Part shown: positions 8,997-18,579 of the stretch, piece after piece
How the letters are laid out: every line of letters begins with the position of its first letter
Numbering within the stretch: the stretch's first letter is position 1
DNA from: Ohtaekwangia koreensis
GTDB taxonomy: Bacteria; Bacteroidota; Bacteroidia; Cytophagales; Cyclobacteriaceae
Assembly: GCF_900167975.1 (NCBI RefSeq)
Contig: NZ_FUZU01000001.1
Location: forward strand, 2,999,331 to 3,063,330
Length of the DNA: 64,000 bases
Reading direction: 5' to 3'
Position numbers and translations under genes: made by a program
The notes under the pieces: generated by a model
The model's input: the letters and a program-made list of their open reading frames with translations, nothing else
What the model was told of the DNA's origin: nothing
Database searches by the model: none

Positions 8997-11048
8997 ATGA
9001 CGAACACCACCGAACAAGAAGAACGCGAATACCTTGAAGAAATTAAAGAGAAGCTTCAGTTGGCTTTGAGGCGCGTAGATGATGCTGTAAAGCAATTTTC
9101 CACAGAACTCAGACAGAACAAACAATATATTTATGAAAACCAGTCAGGCATGGATGATGCCGACATGGTGGCTGCCGGTCAGTCTATTAACCGTATGGCA
9201 TTTACCGGTGAATCAGCTGTGGCCCGTAAGCGGAAATTATTCAAGTTGAAAGATTCACCTTATTTCGGTCGCATTGATTTCGTAACAGGCGATGAGAAGA
9301 CACAGGTATATATCGGCATTTATACCTTCTCGGACGAAACGCAGCGAGCGAACTTCATTTACGATTGGCGTGCGCCCATCTCATCTATGTTCTACGATTT
9401 TGAACTCGGTGAAGCCTGGTATCAGACACCTTCCGGAAAAATTAGCGGTGAGGTGATTTTGAAACGTCAGTATAAAATCCGCGAGGGTAGGATGGAGTTC
9501 ATGATCGAAAACGCGGTGAACATCCACGATGAAGTTTTGCAGAAAGAGCTAAGCAAGTCTTCTGACGACAAGATGAAGAATATTGTCGCCACCATTCAAC
9601 GCGATCAAAATGCTGTTATCCGAAATGAAACTTCTCCGGTGATGATCATTCAGGGAGTGGCGGGATCCGGAAAGACATCCATCGCCTTGCACCGTATTGC
9701 CTTTTTGCTATATAGATTCCGAGAGACGATTGCTTCAAAAGATATTCTCATCCTTTCCCCAAACAAAGTTTTTGCTGACTATATATCGAACGTCTTGCCC
9801 GAGCTGGGAGAAGAGCATATACCGGAGATGGGAATGGAGGAGCTCGCCATGGACCTGCTGGAAGGCAAATATACTTTTCAGACTTTCTTTCAACAGGTTT
9901 CTGTTTTACTCGAGCAACACGATGCTGCCTTTATTGAACGAATAAAATTCAAATCGTCATTTGAATTCTTGAGCCTGCTGAACCGGTATATGATTCACGT
10001 TGAGAATAATTACTTTGCTCCGGCTGCAGATGAAATTCGTGTGGCAGGCATTGTAGTGCCATGGCCGTTTATTGTTGAGCGATTAAAGGCCTATCACCGT
10101 ATACCTATATTAAAGCGCTTCCCGGAAGTTGTAAAAGATGTTTTGCAGCATGTGCGGAGTACCACCAATAGAAAATTAACGGGTCGCGAAAAAGCGCAGA
10201 TCTGGGAGACTATACCACACATGTTCAAGCTTGGAAATGTTTTTGATCTGTATAAAGATTTTTATGAATGGATGGGTAAGAAGGAATTGTTCAGAATGGG
10301 TTCCGGTGGTATACTGGAATATGCTGACGTCTTTCCGCTCATCTATTGCAAGATTCGCCTGGAAGGCATCAAGACCTATGATGATGTGAAACACTTGCTT
10401 ATTGACGAGATGCAGGACTATACACCTGTGCAATACGCGGTGGTATCACGTTTATTTCATTGCAAGAAAACTATATTAGGCGATGTAAGTCAAACGGTAA
10501 ATCCGTACAGTGCTTCTTCTGCTGAAGTGATCCAGGAGGTATTTCCACAAGGCGATACTGTAAAGCTTTTCAGGAGCTATAGATCCACCTTCGAGATTAC
10601 GGCATTTGCCCAGAACATCTCCCGAAATCCAAACCTGGTGGCGATGGAACGCCATGGAGAGCACCCCGTTGTGCAAGGGTTCAACAGCAATGCCGAGGAA
10701 GCAGATGCTATCAAAAAACTAGTCGAAAGATATAGAGCGTCAGGGTATCAGTCTCTGGGTATTATTTGCAAAACATTGGAGCAGGCAGAATCGCTATATG
10801 CTGAATTGAAATCGCCCGGCATCAATCTTCTCACACCGGAGAGTACTTCATTTACCAATGGCATCATTATCACAACAGCTCATCTTGCCAAAGGACTGGA
10901 GTTCGATGAAGTAATCATTCCGTTCGCATCCGCACGTAACTACCACACCGATGTGGACAGGAGCATGCTATATATAGCGTGCACCAGAGCGATGCACTTA
11001 CTCACGTTGACGTATTCCAGGGAGCGGACGAAGTTTATTCCGGATTAG
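8997..11048 (+). CDS. HelD-type superfamily 1 ATPase/helicase
   Basis: A 683-residue UvrD/Rep-superfamily protein of the HelD type. The ATG at 8997 is preferred to a TTG 15 bases upstream. The N-terminal ~90 residues are a charged coiled coil (EEREYLEEIKEKLQ), the arm that in HelD proteins enters the RNA polymerase secondary channel. Walker A GVAGSGKTS is at about 219-227, Walker B LLIDEMQDYTPVQ at about 465-477 (DEMQD where UvrD has DEXQD), motif IV-like RSYRST near 530, TTAHLAKGLEFDEVI near 624-638 and the CTRAMHLLTL motif VI near 661-670. HelD proteins release stalled or hibernating RNA polymerase from DNA; this function is transferred from the family. It is slightly shorter than Bacillus HelD (about 770). 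A hairpin terminator follows at 11123. Confidence 0.88.
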   Translation: MTNTTEQEEREYLEEIKEKLQLALRRVDDAVKQFSTELRQNKQYIYENQSGMDDADMVAAGQSINRMAFTGESAVARKRKLFKLKDSPYFGRIDFVTGDEKTQVYIGIYTFSDETQRANFIYDWRAPISSMFYDFELGEAWYQTPSGKISGEVILKRQYKIREGRMEFMIENAVNIHDEVLQKELSKSSDDKMKNIVATIQRDQNAVIRNETSPVMIIQGVAGSGKTSIALHRIAFLLYRFRETIASKDILILSPNKVFADYISNVLPELGEEHIPEMGMEELAMDLLEGKYTFQTFFQQVSVLLEQHDAAFIERIKFKSSFEFLSLLNRYMIHVENNYFAPAADEIRVAGIVVPWPFIVERLKAYHRIPILKRFPEVVKDVLQHVRSTTNRKLTGREKAQIWETIPHMFKLGNVFDLYKDFYEWMGKKELFRMGSGGILEYADVFPLIYCKIRLEGIKTYDDVKHLLIDEMQDYTPVQYAVVSRLFHCKKTILGDVSQTVNPYSASSAEVIQEVFPQGDTVKLFRSYRSTFEITAFAQNISRNPNLVAMERHGEHPVVQGFNSNAEEADAIKKLVERYRASGYQSLGIICKTLEQAESLYAELKSPGINLLTPESTSFTNGIIITTAHLAKGLEFDEVIIPFASARNYHTDVDRSMLYIACTRAMHLLTLTYSRERTKFIPD

Positions 11049-11122
11049 GACATCACACCGTTCTTAGAATAAAATTATTAAAAATTGACTTTTAGGTAGT
11101 ACTACACAAATGCATGTATAAT

Positions 11123-11154
11123 AAAGGAGGGCGGTTCAATGACCGCCCTCCTTT
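11123..11154. terminator. Bidirectional hairpin terminator
   Basis: A perfect 13-base-pair stem (AAAGGAGGGCGGT at 11123-11135 with ACCGCCCTCCTTT at 11142-11154) closes a 6-base loop. It is followed by T-rich sequence on the + strand and by AT-rich sequence on the - strand. It sits between the convergent helicase and SusD genes and can serve both. Confidence 0.9.
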
Positions 11155-11192
11155 TATTATTAATATACTTTAAGAAGCTATAGTGTATCGGA

Positions 11193-12731
11193 CTACTGAT
11201 TTAGCGCCGGGTTATTAAGGACTTCAGCTTGTGGTATAGGGAATGTTAATTCATCTGAGTCGTAGGTAAATGATTCGCCTGGGAAAAACAGGTGATTACT
11301 TCCTCTTGTAACTGTTGCTTTGTTACGTTTCAGTGCGAGATATACCTTTCCTTCACCCCATAATTCAATTCGGGTTTGAAGGTATATTTCATCTTGTAAC
11401 GCCTGACCGCCCAACGCGTCCACATAGCTATAGTCTTCAATTCTTTCCTCCAGCAGTTCCTTTAACCGATCGCTGGCAGGTGCATCCTGGCCTAATTTTG
11501 CATACGCTTCAGCGTTTAAGAGATAAAATTCTTCCATGCGCATATACACATAGTCATCAATGATGCTTCTTTGTCCACCAATTTCGTTTTCATCTAACTC
11601 TTTGGTTCTCTGTGACGCGAAGAATTTGTTGATAGGCCAGTATAAATCATCACCATACACGTCAACGAATTGATTCTTTCTTACATCATCATCGTGAATT
11701 AAAGAATATAGTCCATTATCAATTACCTTGGGATCGCCCGCCCATGCATAACTATAGGTAAACAAATCCATCTGGCCCCACCATGAGATAAGATCAAGAT
11801 TACTAGCCAGTGTCAAATCAACTCCCCAAATCCAGCTTGGATTGGAAACGTTATTGAAGCCTGCCTGCGTATTGAGAAGTGCTCCCGTTTCCGCGTCAAA
11901 TTTGCCAACAACTTCGTTCTCATTGTTCAGTCTATATCCACTGTTGGCGATGATATCTTCTGTTAGCGTTACTACATTTTGAAGATCTGCAGTTGTACCT
12001 CTTGCCGCATAAGCATATGCCAATAATCCTTTGGCTACCCACACATTGATTTGATCCTTGGATGTTCTATTGAATCCATCTAAGTATTCGATAGCTTGTG
12101 TCAGATCGCTGATGATCAAATTATATACCTCCTCGGTGGTGCTTAACGGTTGATTAGGGACCTGAGTATTAGTATATATAGGCAGGATTTTATTGGTACC
12201 ATCTTCATAGCCAACGCCATAAAAATTCGCGAGGTAAAAATACGAATATGCGCGCATAGCCTTTGCCTGGCCCATGATGGATCTCTGTATAGACTCCGTT
12301 TGCGGAGCATCTGTACCTCCTAACGCATCAATAACTCCGTTTGCAGCGAAAATGATTCTATAATAATAGCGCCAAGGCTGATACGCGGCATCAAGTGTAT
12401 AATCTTTTGTTGGCTGATATCTGGCTACATCAGAGTACCAGCCATAATTCAATGCACCTAACACCATGTCAGATGCAAGCATATCGCCATATATATCATA
12501 GCCTTTTTGACCAAAGTCATCATGGTTTGTTGTGCCCCCGGTTCCAGTATTATACATCGTTGAATATAGCCCGGCTATACTTCCGTTGAGCAATGATGGG
12601 TCTTTTTTAGCGGCATCAGCAATTTGCTCGGATGATAATTTCTCACTTGGTTTTTTGTCCAGGAAGTCATCACCACATCCACTTCCTAAAAAGAGGATGG
12701 CTGTACAGGTTATATAAAAACTTATTTTCAT
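11193..12731 (-). CDS. SusD/RagB family nutrient-binding outer membrane lipoprotein
   Basis: A 512-residue surface lipoprotein. The signal peptide ends in a lipobox FLGSGC with Cys19, followed by GDDFLDKKPSE, the classic start of mature SusD proteins. The N-terminal half has the TPR-like helical scaffold (YNTGTGGTTNHDD, PWRYYYRIIFAANGVID, AKAMRAYSYFYLANFYG at about 150-170). The C-terminal half has the RagB/SusD segment with YVYMRMEEFYLLNAEAYAKLG and a final LTFPIPQAEVLNNPALNQ. SusD proteins cap the SusC channel and capture glycans or peptides. It lies 28 bases downstream of susC, in the same operon. No linked glycosidase, sigma/anti-sigma pair or hybrid sensor is adjacent, so substrate cannot be inferred. 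Confidence 0.96.
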   Translation of the reverse strand: MKISFYITCTAILFLGSGCGDDFLDKKPSEKLSSEQIADAAKKDPSLLNGSIAGLYSTMYNTGTGGTTNHDDFGQKGYDIYGDMLASDMVLGALNYGWYSDVARYQPTKDYTLDAAYQPWRYYYRIIFAANGVIDALGGTDAPQTESIQRSIMGQAKAMRAYSYFYLANFYGVGYEDGTNKILPIYTNTQVPNQPLSTTEEVYNLIISDLTQAIEYLDGFNRTSKDQINVWVAKGLLAYAYAARGTTADLQNVVTLTEDIIANSGYRLNNENEVVGKFDAETGALLNTQAGFNNVSNPSWIWGVDLTLASNLDLISWWGQMDLFTYSYAWAGDPKVIDNGLYSLIHDDDVRKNQFVDVYGDDLYWPINKFFASQRTKELDENEIGGQRSIIDDYVYMRMEEFYLLNAEAYAKLGQDAPASDRLKELLEERIEDYSYVDALGGQALQDEIYLQTRIELWGEGKVYLALKRNKATVTRGSNHLFFPGESFTYDSDELTFPIPQAEVLNNPALNQ

Positions 12732-12759
12732 ATCCTTAATTTAATAGTAAAGATTCATT

Positions 12760-15700
12760 TTAAAACTTAACTTTTACCCCCGCAGAAAGCGTAGAAAGAG
12801 GTGAGTATCTATAGGTATCTGAGCTTCCGGCTTCCGCCGTAGATGGATTGAATCCATCACGTTTTGACTTAATCCATAAGTTATCTCCGGATACCCAAAC
12901 ACTGGCACTGTTTATTTTTAATCCTGATAGAAGTTCACCTGGAATATTATATCCAAGACGGACGTTATTCAATATCAGGTAATTTGATTTAGTGAGAAAA
13001 CGTGTAGAAGCAGATGCTACGTTCGTATCATAGTTATTTGAAATGCGAGGTACATCTGTAACATCGCCTTCTTTTTGCCATCTGGCAGTGATATCCTTAT
13101 GCCAGTTGTTGCTTCCAACTAAATCGTTGTTCATTAATCCCGCATATGCCCCGTCATACGAATAGCCTCCAAGACTATATAACATTTGAACAGTCAACTC
13201 AAGTCCCTTAAATCCAGCAGCTAAATTAATGGCACCTCTTACCTTTGGAATAGCCGATTTGCCAACATATAGTTGCGTAGCTTGTGAGTATGTTTTGGTC
13301 GTTGATTTTAATATACTGCTTTCCTTGTCCGGATTACTATCTAAAAATGTAGTCAGCGATCCGATTTGCTCGCCTGAAGTAAATTGACCGTCAGCGTTCA
13401 AATCCTGATAATATACTGTCCATTGGCCTCGACCATCAACAGGATCTACACCGGCCCACTCACGCATATAGAAGTCAAATATAGAATGGCCTGCACCCCA
13501 GCCATAGTCCCCTTGAATATCAAGAACCTTTGGTTCGCCCGTTGACGGATCTATAGGCATTTCTGTCAATTTGTTTTTAAGGATTTCGCCATTTACCGTT
13601 AGATCGACAAAAGCATTTTTTGTTTTTAGTATATGCCCGGTCAGGTCAAACTCTAAGCCTTGGTTTCTGAGTTCTCCACCATTGACCTTAATCAACGCAT
13701 ACCCTATAGATGGACCAACCCTTCTGTCAAAAATCAGATCGGTAGTATTCTTGATATAGTAATCGATAGTACCAGTTAAGAAATTACCAACAGAAAACTC
13801 TAATCCTGTTTGAAACATCTTTGATGTTTCCCATGTTAAATCAGGATTTCCTTTTGTATCAAAAGAAAAAGCAGGACCATTATTCAAGTTATCAACGTTA
13901 TATAAATCATAGCCAGGGTAGTAGCCTATACCTGCCTGTTCACCAATCAAACCATAACTCGCTTTTAACTTCAGTGAGTTAACAATGTTTTGATTCTTCA
14001 TGAAGTTTTCATTCGTAATTATCCAGCTCGCACCCACTGAACCGAAGTTACCCCACTTATCTTTTACAAATCGTGACGATCCATCTCTACGAATGCTGGC
14101 TGACAGAAAATATGTTTTATTAAAGTCATATGAAACCTGACTAAAGAAGCTTTCAAGAGAATATTCGTCTCTATAAGAATTAACTGGATTTGAGACGACA
14201 GCATTGCTAAAATCTTCTAAATTAGGATCTACCAGGTTGAAAGCAGAAACCTGCATGTAGTCGGTTGTCCAATCCGTTGACTCGTGCGCAGCAATGACTT
14301 CTAAGCTATGATCTCCAAATGCTTTATTATACCGTATCAAGTTTAACAGGTTATAGGAAAACATTTCAGTTCTTTCATTATATATATAGCCATTTTGTGT
14401 TGCCGCAGAACCATAGTACTTATTATTTCGGATTACATATTTATTGTTGTAATACTGAAGTCCTAGGCGGTTTTCAAATGTTAATCCATCAACAATATTG
14501 AAATTTAAGGATGCAGCTCCGTTCAATTCATTCCGATCATCGCGATGCGTGTCATACGTTGCATCAGCAATAGCATTTGTTAACGACCCAAATTTTCTTC
14601 CGGCTTGTCCATAATCGTATCGGGAACCTCCAAAGATTGGATCCGCTATATTCTTGCCTTCAGCATCCTTCATATATAGGGGATAAATAGAAGGAATGTT
14701 ATCTACAAACCAGAAGATGCTTCCTGAGTCTTCACTCTGACCGCCTCGGTTTGTTTTGGTTTTCGCGTATCCAAAATTTATGGAAGTACTCAACCATTTT
14801 TTTACTTCATGGCTTAAGTTTAAGCGACCCGAGAAGCGTTGAAAATCGGAGTTGATAGAATAACCAACATCATCTAAATATCCCAAGGATGAATAGTAGT
14901 GAGTCTTCTCGTTTGAACCACCGAATTTAACATTCACTTCGTTACGTGATGATGACTGAAACGCATTATCTTCCCAGCTTTCAGGATTATACTTTCTTGT
15001 AATTCCCGGTCTTACGGATCTGGTGGCCGGATCAATGAGTTCTTCACCATTGGCTGCATTCCAGAGATTATAACGCGGATCAATACCGGCATCTGAGAAT
15101 AGTCTGTCATTCGCGTACGTCTCAGGATTTGCCTCTCCCGAAGCAACGCCTTGATTATATAAAGCCTCCCAGCTAAGACCTATATATTGTTCAGGAGATC
15201 GTATAACATCATAGCGAGGTAGTAATGAAGCGTTTGTTCCGAATTGGCCGTCAACTTCAACAAATGAATCTTTGCCTCTGCCATTTTTGGTATTGATAAG
15301 TATCACACCGTTTGCACCCCGGGCTCCATATATAGCCGTTGCCGCAGCATCTTTTAGAACTGTACTCGATTCTATATCTGCCGGATTAATAGAGTTTAAA
15401 CTTCCGGTGAATGGTACTCCATCAACAACATAGAGTGGATCACGATTTCCATTAACAGATCCGAATCCACGGATTCGAACCGTAGAAGTTGTGCCTGGTT
15501 GGCCGCTGTTGTTTATAACTTGTAAACCTGCTACTTCACCAGCAAGTGCTCGTGTTATATTCGGTACATTTTTACGAGCCAGATTTTCCGCTGACACGAC
15601 TTTTGCTGTGCCCGTAAAAGCTTGTTGCGTGGTAGTGGAGTATCCGATGACAACAACCTCTGATAGTTGCTCAGCATCTTGTTCCATTTGTAAACTAATG

Positions 15701-15975
15701 GAAGATTGACTACCGATTTCTACCTCTTGTGATTTAAGGCCAATGAAAGTAAAAGTTAATGTGGATGCTCCGGATGGCACTACTAAACTGTAATTGCCAT
15801 TAGCATCTGTTACCGTTCCCAGTGTTGTACCTTTTACAACAACATTTACTCCCGGTAGTCCCTCTCCATCTTCAACGGAGGTGACCTTACCAGAAATAGT
15901 TCGCTCTTGTGCTAACAATTCGCTACATGCAATTGAAAACACTACTGTTAAGATTCCAAGTAGAATTCTCTTCAT
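12760..15975 (-). CDS. SusC/RagA family TonB-linked outer membrane transporter
   Basis: A 1071-residue TonB-dependent importer. Signal peptide 1-22; carboxypeptidase-D-regulatory-like domain at about 25-100 (TISGKVTSVEDGEGLPGVNV, GTVTDANGNYSL); a TonB-box-like EVVVIGYST at 106-114; plug domain at about 115-230 with LYVVDGVPF and AIYGARGANGVILINTK (214-230), the RagA signature; then a 22-strand-type barrel ending in VKVKF, with a C-terminal aromatic as expected. It forms the transport channel of a SusCD pair, powered by TonB-ExbBD. The two genes form an operon. The upstream region holds a candidate promoter, a direct repeat and an ATCT microsatellite, which suggests possible phase-variable expression. 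Substrate unknown. Confidence 0.96.
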   Translation of the reverse strand: MKRILLGILTVVFSIACSELLAQERTISGKVTSVEDGEGLPGVNVVVKGTTLGTVTDANGNYSLVVPSGASTLTFTFIGLKSQEVEIGSQSSISLQMEQDAEQLSEVVVIGYSTTTQQAFTGTAKVVSAENLARKNVPNITRALAGEVAGLQVINNSGQPGTTSTVRIRGFGSVNGNRDPLYVVDGVPFTGSLNSINPADIESSTVLKDAAATAIYGARGANGVILINTKNGRGKDSFVEVDGQFGTNASLLPRYDVIRSPEQYIGLSWEALYNQGVASGEANPETYANDRLFSDAGIDPRYNLWNAANGEELIDPATRSVRPGITRKYNPESWEDNAFQSSSRNEVNVKFGGSNEKTHYYSSLGYLDDVGYSINSDFQRFSGRLNLSHEVKKWLSTSINFGYAKTKTNRGGQSEDSGSIFWFVDNIPSIYPLYMKDAEGKNIADPIFGGSRYDYGQAGRKFGSLTNAIADATYDTHRDDRNELNGAASLNFNIVDGLTFENRLGLQYYNNKYVIRNNKYYGSAATQNGYIYNERTEMFSYNLLNLIRYNKAFGDHSLEVIAAHESTDWTTDYMQVSAFNLVDPNLEDFSNAVVSNPVNSYRDEYSLESFFSQVSYDFNKTYFLSASIRRDGSSRFVKDKWGNFGSVGASWIITNENFMKNQNIVNSLKLKASYGLIGEQAGIGYYPGYDLYNVDNLNNGPAFSFDTKGNPDLTWETSKMFQTGLEFSVGNFLTGTIDYYIKNTTDLIFDRRVGPSIGYALIKVNGGELRNQGLEFDLTGHILKTKNAFVDLTVNGEILKNKLTEMPIDPSTGEPKVLDIQGDYGWGAGHSIFDFYMREWAGVDPVDGRGQWTVYYQDLNADGQFTSGEQIGSLTTFLDSNPDKESSILKSTTKTYSQATQLYVGKSAIPKVRGAINLAAGFKGLELTVQMLYSLGGYSYDGAYAGLMNNDLVGSNNWHKDITARWQKEGDVTDVPRISNNYDTNVASASTRFLTKSNYLILNNVRLGYNIPGELLSGLKINSASVWVSGDNLWIKSKRDGFNPSTAEAGSSDTYRYSPLSTLSAGVKVKF

Positions 15976-16057
15976 ACTGTTTTTTTGGTTTATGAAAATT
16001 AAATTGTGATCACCCCGGACTATTGGAGGATAACGACCGAAAAAAGGCGACCAAGCG

Positions 16058-16087
16058 CAAGATTAGGTATTTATTATGTAACTCAAC
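16058..16087 (-). promoter_or_regulatory. Candidate susC promoter
   Basis: Read on the - strand, GTTG (16084-16087) is followed after 18 bases by TAATCTTG (16058-16065), one base off the TAnnTTTG consensus. The spacing is close to the usual 19-20. The distance to the susC start codon is about 80 bases. Plausible but unproven. Confidence 0.35.
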
Positions 16088-16096
16088 ATGTAACCC
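16076..16096 (-). promoter_or_regulatory. Direct repeat overlapping the -33 box of susC
   Basis: On the + strand ATGTAACTC (16076-16084) and ATGTAACCC (16088-16096) are near-identical and 12 bases apart, about one helical turn. They overlap the candidate -33 element, a position suited to a regulator binding as a dimer in tandem. Confidence 0.35.
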
Positions 16097-16121
16097 AATA
16101 TAGGGTAGCTATTTAAGCGTA

Positions 16122-16156
<35 letters not shown>

Positions 16157-16409
16157 GTATATATAGATGCATTGTCTAGGCATGCCGTTGTGTGATTAAG
16201 TCCTTTCATTTGAAAAGTTAGAATTGTTGAATAGTGGATTTTTTTCCGTGAGACAATTGCGCTAGAGCAATATATACCGGTGGGTTCATCTGTTGTGACT
16301 TATTTTATCATTATCCTAACGAGCTTGATTAAATAAGCTTCTGTGTCTTCATTATAAAATTCTTGAGGTAGGTAGCACGGTTTAGTTACTCGTAGGCACA
16401 ACCTATAGC

Positions 16410-16808
16410 CTACACCAACAACCCCTTTTCTCTCAAAAAATTGAAAATCAATTTATCCACATGTGCTACTTTCTCTATGTCGGCATAATGAAGCCACTGG
16501 ATTTCTTCAATTTCAGAATCGGCTTTTAGTATTCCTGAGTAGTTGGCACTATAGCATGTCATTTTTACGAGCGTACCATCCGAGTACCCGTGGGCGAGTG
16601 CCTCAAATATACCAACAAATTGTAGCGTATTACTTTTCAGATCTACTGTAAGCTCCTCTTTTACTTCGCGACATAGTGCCTGCTCGTCACTCTCACCCTG
16701 TTCTCTTTTTCCTCCCGGTATATAGTATTTGTCTTTACCGCGCGACCGGGTAACAAGAATGGCTTTGTCCTTTAGTTCTATCCAGGCAAGTTTGTCAATT
16801 AATCTCAT
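16410..16808 (-). CDS. NUDIX hydrolase
   Basis: A 132-residue cytoplasmic enzyme that hydrolyses a nucleoside diphosphate linked to some other group. The Nudix box is at 33-55: G33, E39, R47-E48 and E51-E52 are all in the expected spacing of GX5EX7REUXEEXGU, except that the glycine near the end is Thr54. The preceding strand KYYIPGGKREQGES is typical. Substrate cannot be told from the sequence. A standalone gene; the S41 peptidase gene is divergent, with 277 bases between. Confidence 0.9.
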   Translation of the reverse strand: MRLIDKLAWIELKDKAILVTRSRGKDKYYIPGGKREQGESDEQALCREVKEELTVDLKSNTLQFVGIFEALAHGYSDGTLVKMTCYSANYSGILKADSEIEEIQWLHYADIEKVAHVDKLIFNFLREKGLLV

Positions 16809-17053
16809 TTTATGTTTTTCCAGATTTCAAATACAATTAGGAAGAGCACCAAATATAGTTTATGAACTTGCACAATAACTGTGCTTGGTGAAAATAATAT
16901 CGCTACCCGGTGAGAGGTCAAATAGATTTCCGGTTTCGGACGTAATCATTCATAATCGAACGCTGAGCTTTCACGAAGTCATCAATGCGGCTTCGTATGT
17001 GCGTTTTTTTTATTGGCCAGACATTTGTGTTGCGCAATGGTATACTGCCTGGG

Positions 17054-17069
17054 TATATATAGTATTATA
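17054..17069 (+). repeat. TATATATAGTATTATA motif, copy 2
   Basis: A 16-base string identical to 21782-21797 and matching 14 of 14 bases with 18-31. Here it lies 16 bases before the S41 peptidase ATG, so it is in the leader or promoter of that gene. Confidence 0.45.
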
Positions 17070-17085
17070 GAATAAAGTAATCAAC

Positions 17086-18399
17086 ATGAAATCAGCTGCT
17101 ATTCTTTTTATTTTTCTTCTGGCGATGATGAGTCCTGTTGTCGCACAGCAGACTACCTCACCAAGCCATAAGCCCGTGTCGGTAAAGGTTTTGGTTGATA
17201 GCCTTGACAAAGCTTTATATAGGACGTATATATTTCCTGAGAAATCAAAACTAATGAACGACTATATTAAAAGTCAGCTCAAAAAAGGTATATATAAGAA
17301 CATCAAGGATCCACAACAACTGGCTGACAAAATCGCCAGCGATTTACAATTCGTACATAAAGATGGGCATCTGCGCATGCACTATGACCCTGAATTTTCT
17401 GCAAAGATGCGGGAGGAGTCGAAGCAAGCGGGCCCGCCCGATGAAACAGCCGCCATTAAACGCACGAAAGAGGAAAACTTTTCATTCAAGAAGGTTGAGA
17501 TCCTCGATGGAAATATAGGGTATGTTCAGTTTCAGGGATTCAGTGGATTTATAGAAGAAGCAAAACCAACACTTTCAGCTGCGTTCAGATTTGTTGCCAA
17601 TACCAATGCCGTTATTATAGACCTGCGCAAAAACGGAGGTGGAAGTCCTTGGATGGTAAAGCAGATCGCCAGTTATTTCTACCAGGAGCGAACACGCTTA
17701 AATGATATATATGAACGTAGAGGAAACAAAACAATGGAGTTTTGGGCCGAGCCGGAACTTGCCGATACGATGAAGTTGTCGATGCCTGTCTATATACTCA
17801 CCAGCAAAAATACATTCTCGGCAGCAGAAGACTTCACTTATGCCATGCAAGTGAACAAGCGTGCCATAATTGTAGGAGAGACAACCGGTGGCGGGGCACA
17901 TCCTACAGGACCGGTAGATATAGGGCAGGGGTTTATTATGGATATACCTTTCGCACGTTCAATTAATCATATCACGAAAACAGACTGGGAAGGTACAGGC
18001 GTTGTGCCGGATGTAGCCGTATCTGCGGATCAAGCCTTACTCAAAGCACAGTCCCTTGCCCTGGATGTCCAATTGACCGAAGCAAAAACCGAAGAAAAGA
18101 AAAAGCAAATTCGTTGGTCCGTCAATGCATTGAAGGCGCATGATTATGACCAGACTGTTGATGCTACTTCTTTTCCCTCGTATATAGGAGAGTATGGGAA
18201 ATTCAATATCGTGTTAAAAGAAAATCAACTTTACCTGAATGATTTTTTGGGAAGAACATTTCGTCTCAAGCCCATAGGGGGAGCGTTGTTTCTGGCAGAC
18301 GACTGGCTGCAGGTTGAATTCTTGTCATCCTCTAATACAATCTCATTGAAGTTGCTGGGTAAACCGGGATGGGAAGATATATATCAACGAACAAAATAA
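17086..18399 (+). CDS. Secreted S41 family peptidase
   Basis: A 437-residue periplasmic or outer-membrane-associated serine peptidase of family S41 (IRBP/tricorn-core-like). Signal peptide 1-20 (ending VVAQ). An N-terminal helical cap (about 30-110) precedes the core: GYVQFQGFSGF near 146-156, VIIDLRKNGGGSPWM near 178-192, VYILTSKNTFSAAEDFTYA with probable nucleophile Ser245, and GETTGGGAHPTG near 263-274. The usual PDZ domain between cap and core is not evident, which is normal for this subfamily. The last ~80 residues (IGEYGKFNIVLKENQLYL...FLADDWLQVEFL) resemble the beta-sandwich often appended to such enzymes. Substrate unknown. Confidence 0.88.
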   Translation: MKSAAILFIFLLAMMSPVVAQQTTSPSHKPVSVKVLVDSLDKALYRTYIFPEKSKLMNDYIKSQLKKGIYKNIKDPQQLADKIASDLQFVHKDGHLRMHYDPEFSAKMREESKQAGPPDETAAIKRTKEENFSFKKVEILDGNIGYVQFQGFSGFIEEAKPTLSAAFRFVANTNAVIIDLRKNGGGSPWMVKQIASYFYQERTRLNDIYERRGNKTMEFWAEPELADTMKLSMPVYILTSKNTFSAAEDFTYAMQVNKRAIIVGETTGGGAHPTGPVDIGQGFIMDIPFARSINHITKTDWEGTGVVPDVAVSADQALLKAQSLALDVQLTEAKTEEKKKQIRWSVNALKAHDYDQTVDATSFPSYIGEYGKFNIVLKENQLYLNDFLGRTFRLKPIGGALFLADDWLQVEFLSSSNTISLKLLGKPGWEDIYQRTK

Positions 18400-18579
18400 T
18401 CACACATAGACAGTGCAACTTGATTAGACATCATGAAGCCTGGCAACTGTTGAGCATCTTCAGCCCAATGTAAAAGGCATTTGTCGGGGATTAAATTAAC
18501 CCCTATATTTAACAAGAGTAGAGTAGGTGTACACCTTGCTTTTCTACTGAAGAATGTCCTTTACCCAAACTGCTGTGCA

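Noticed and set aside
18481-18579. Upstream TTG start for the TPR lipoprotein
   Set aside because: It would place 33 residues before the lipoprotein signal peptide and hide it; the same reasoning removed TTG starts at 287, 8982, 32524, 37695, 41035, 46353, 48086 and 57686.
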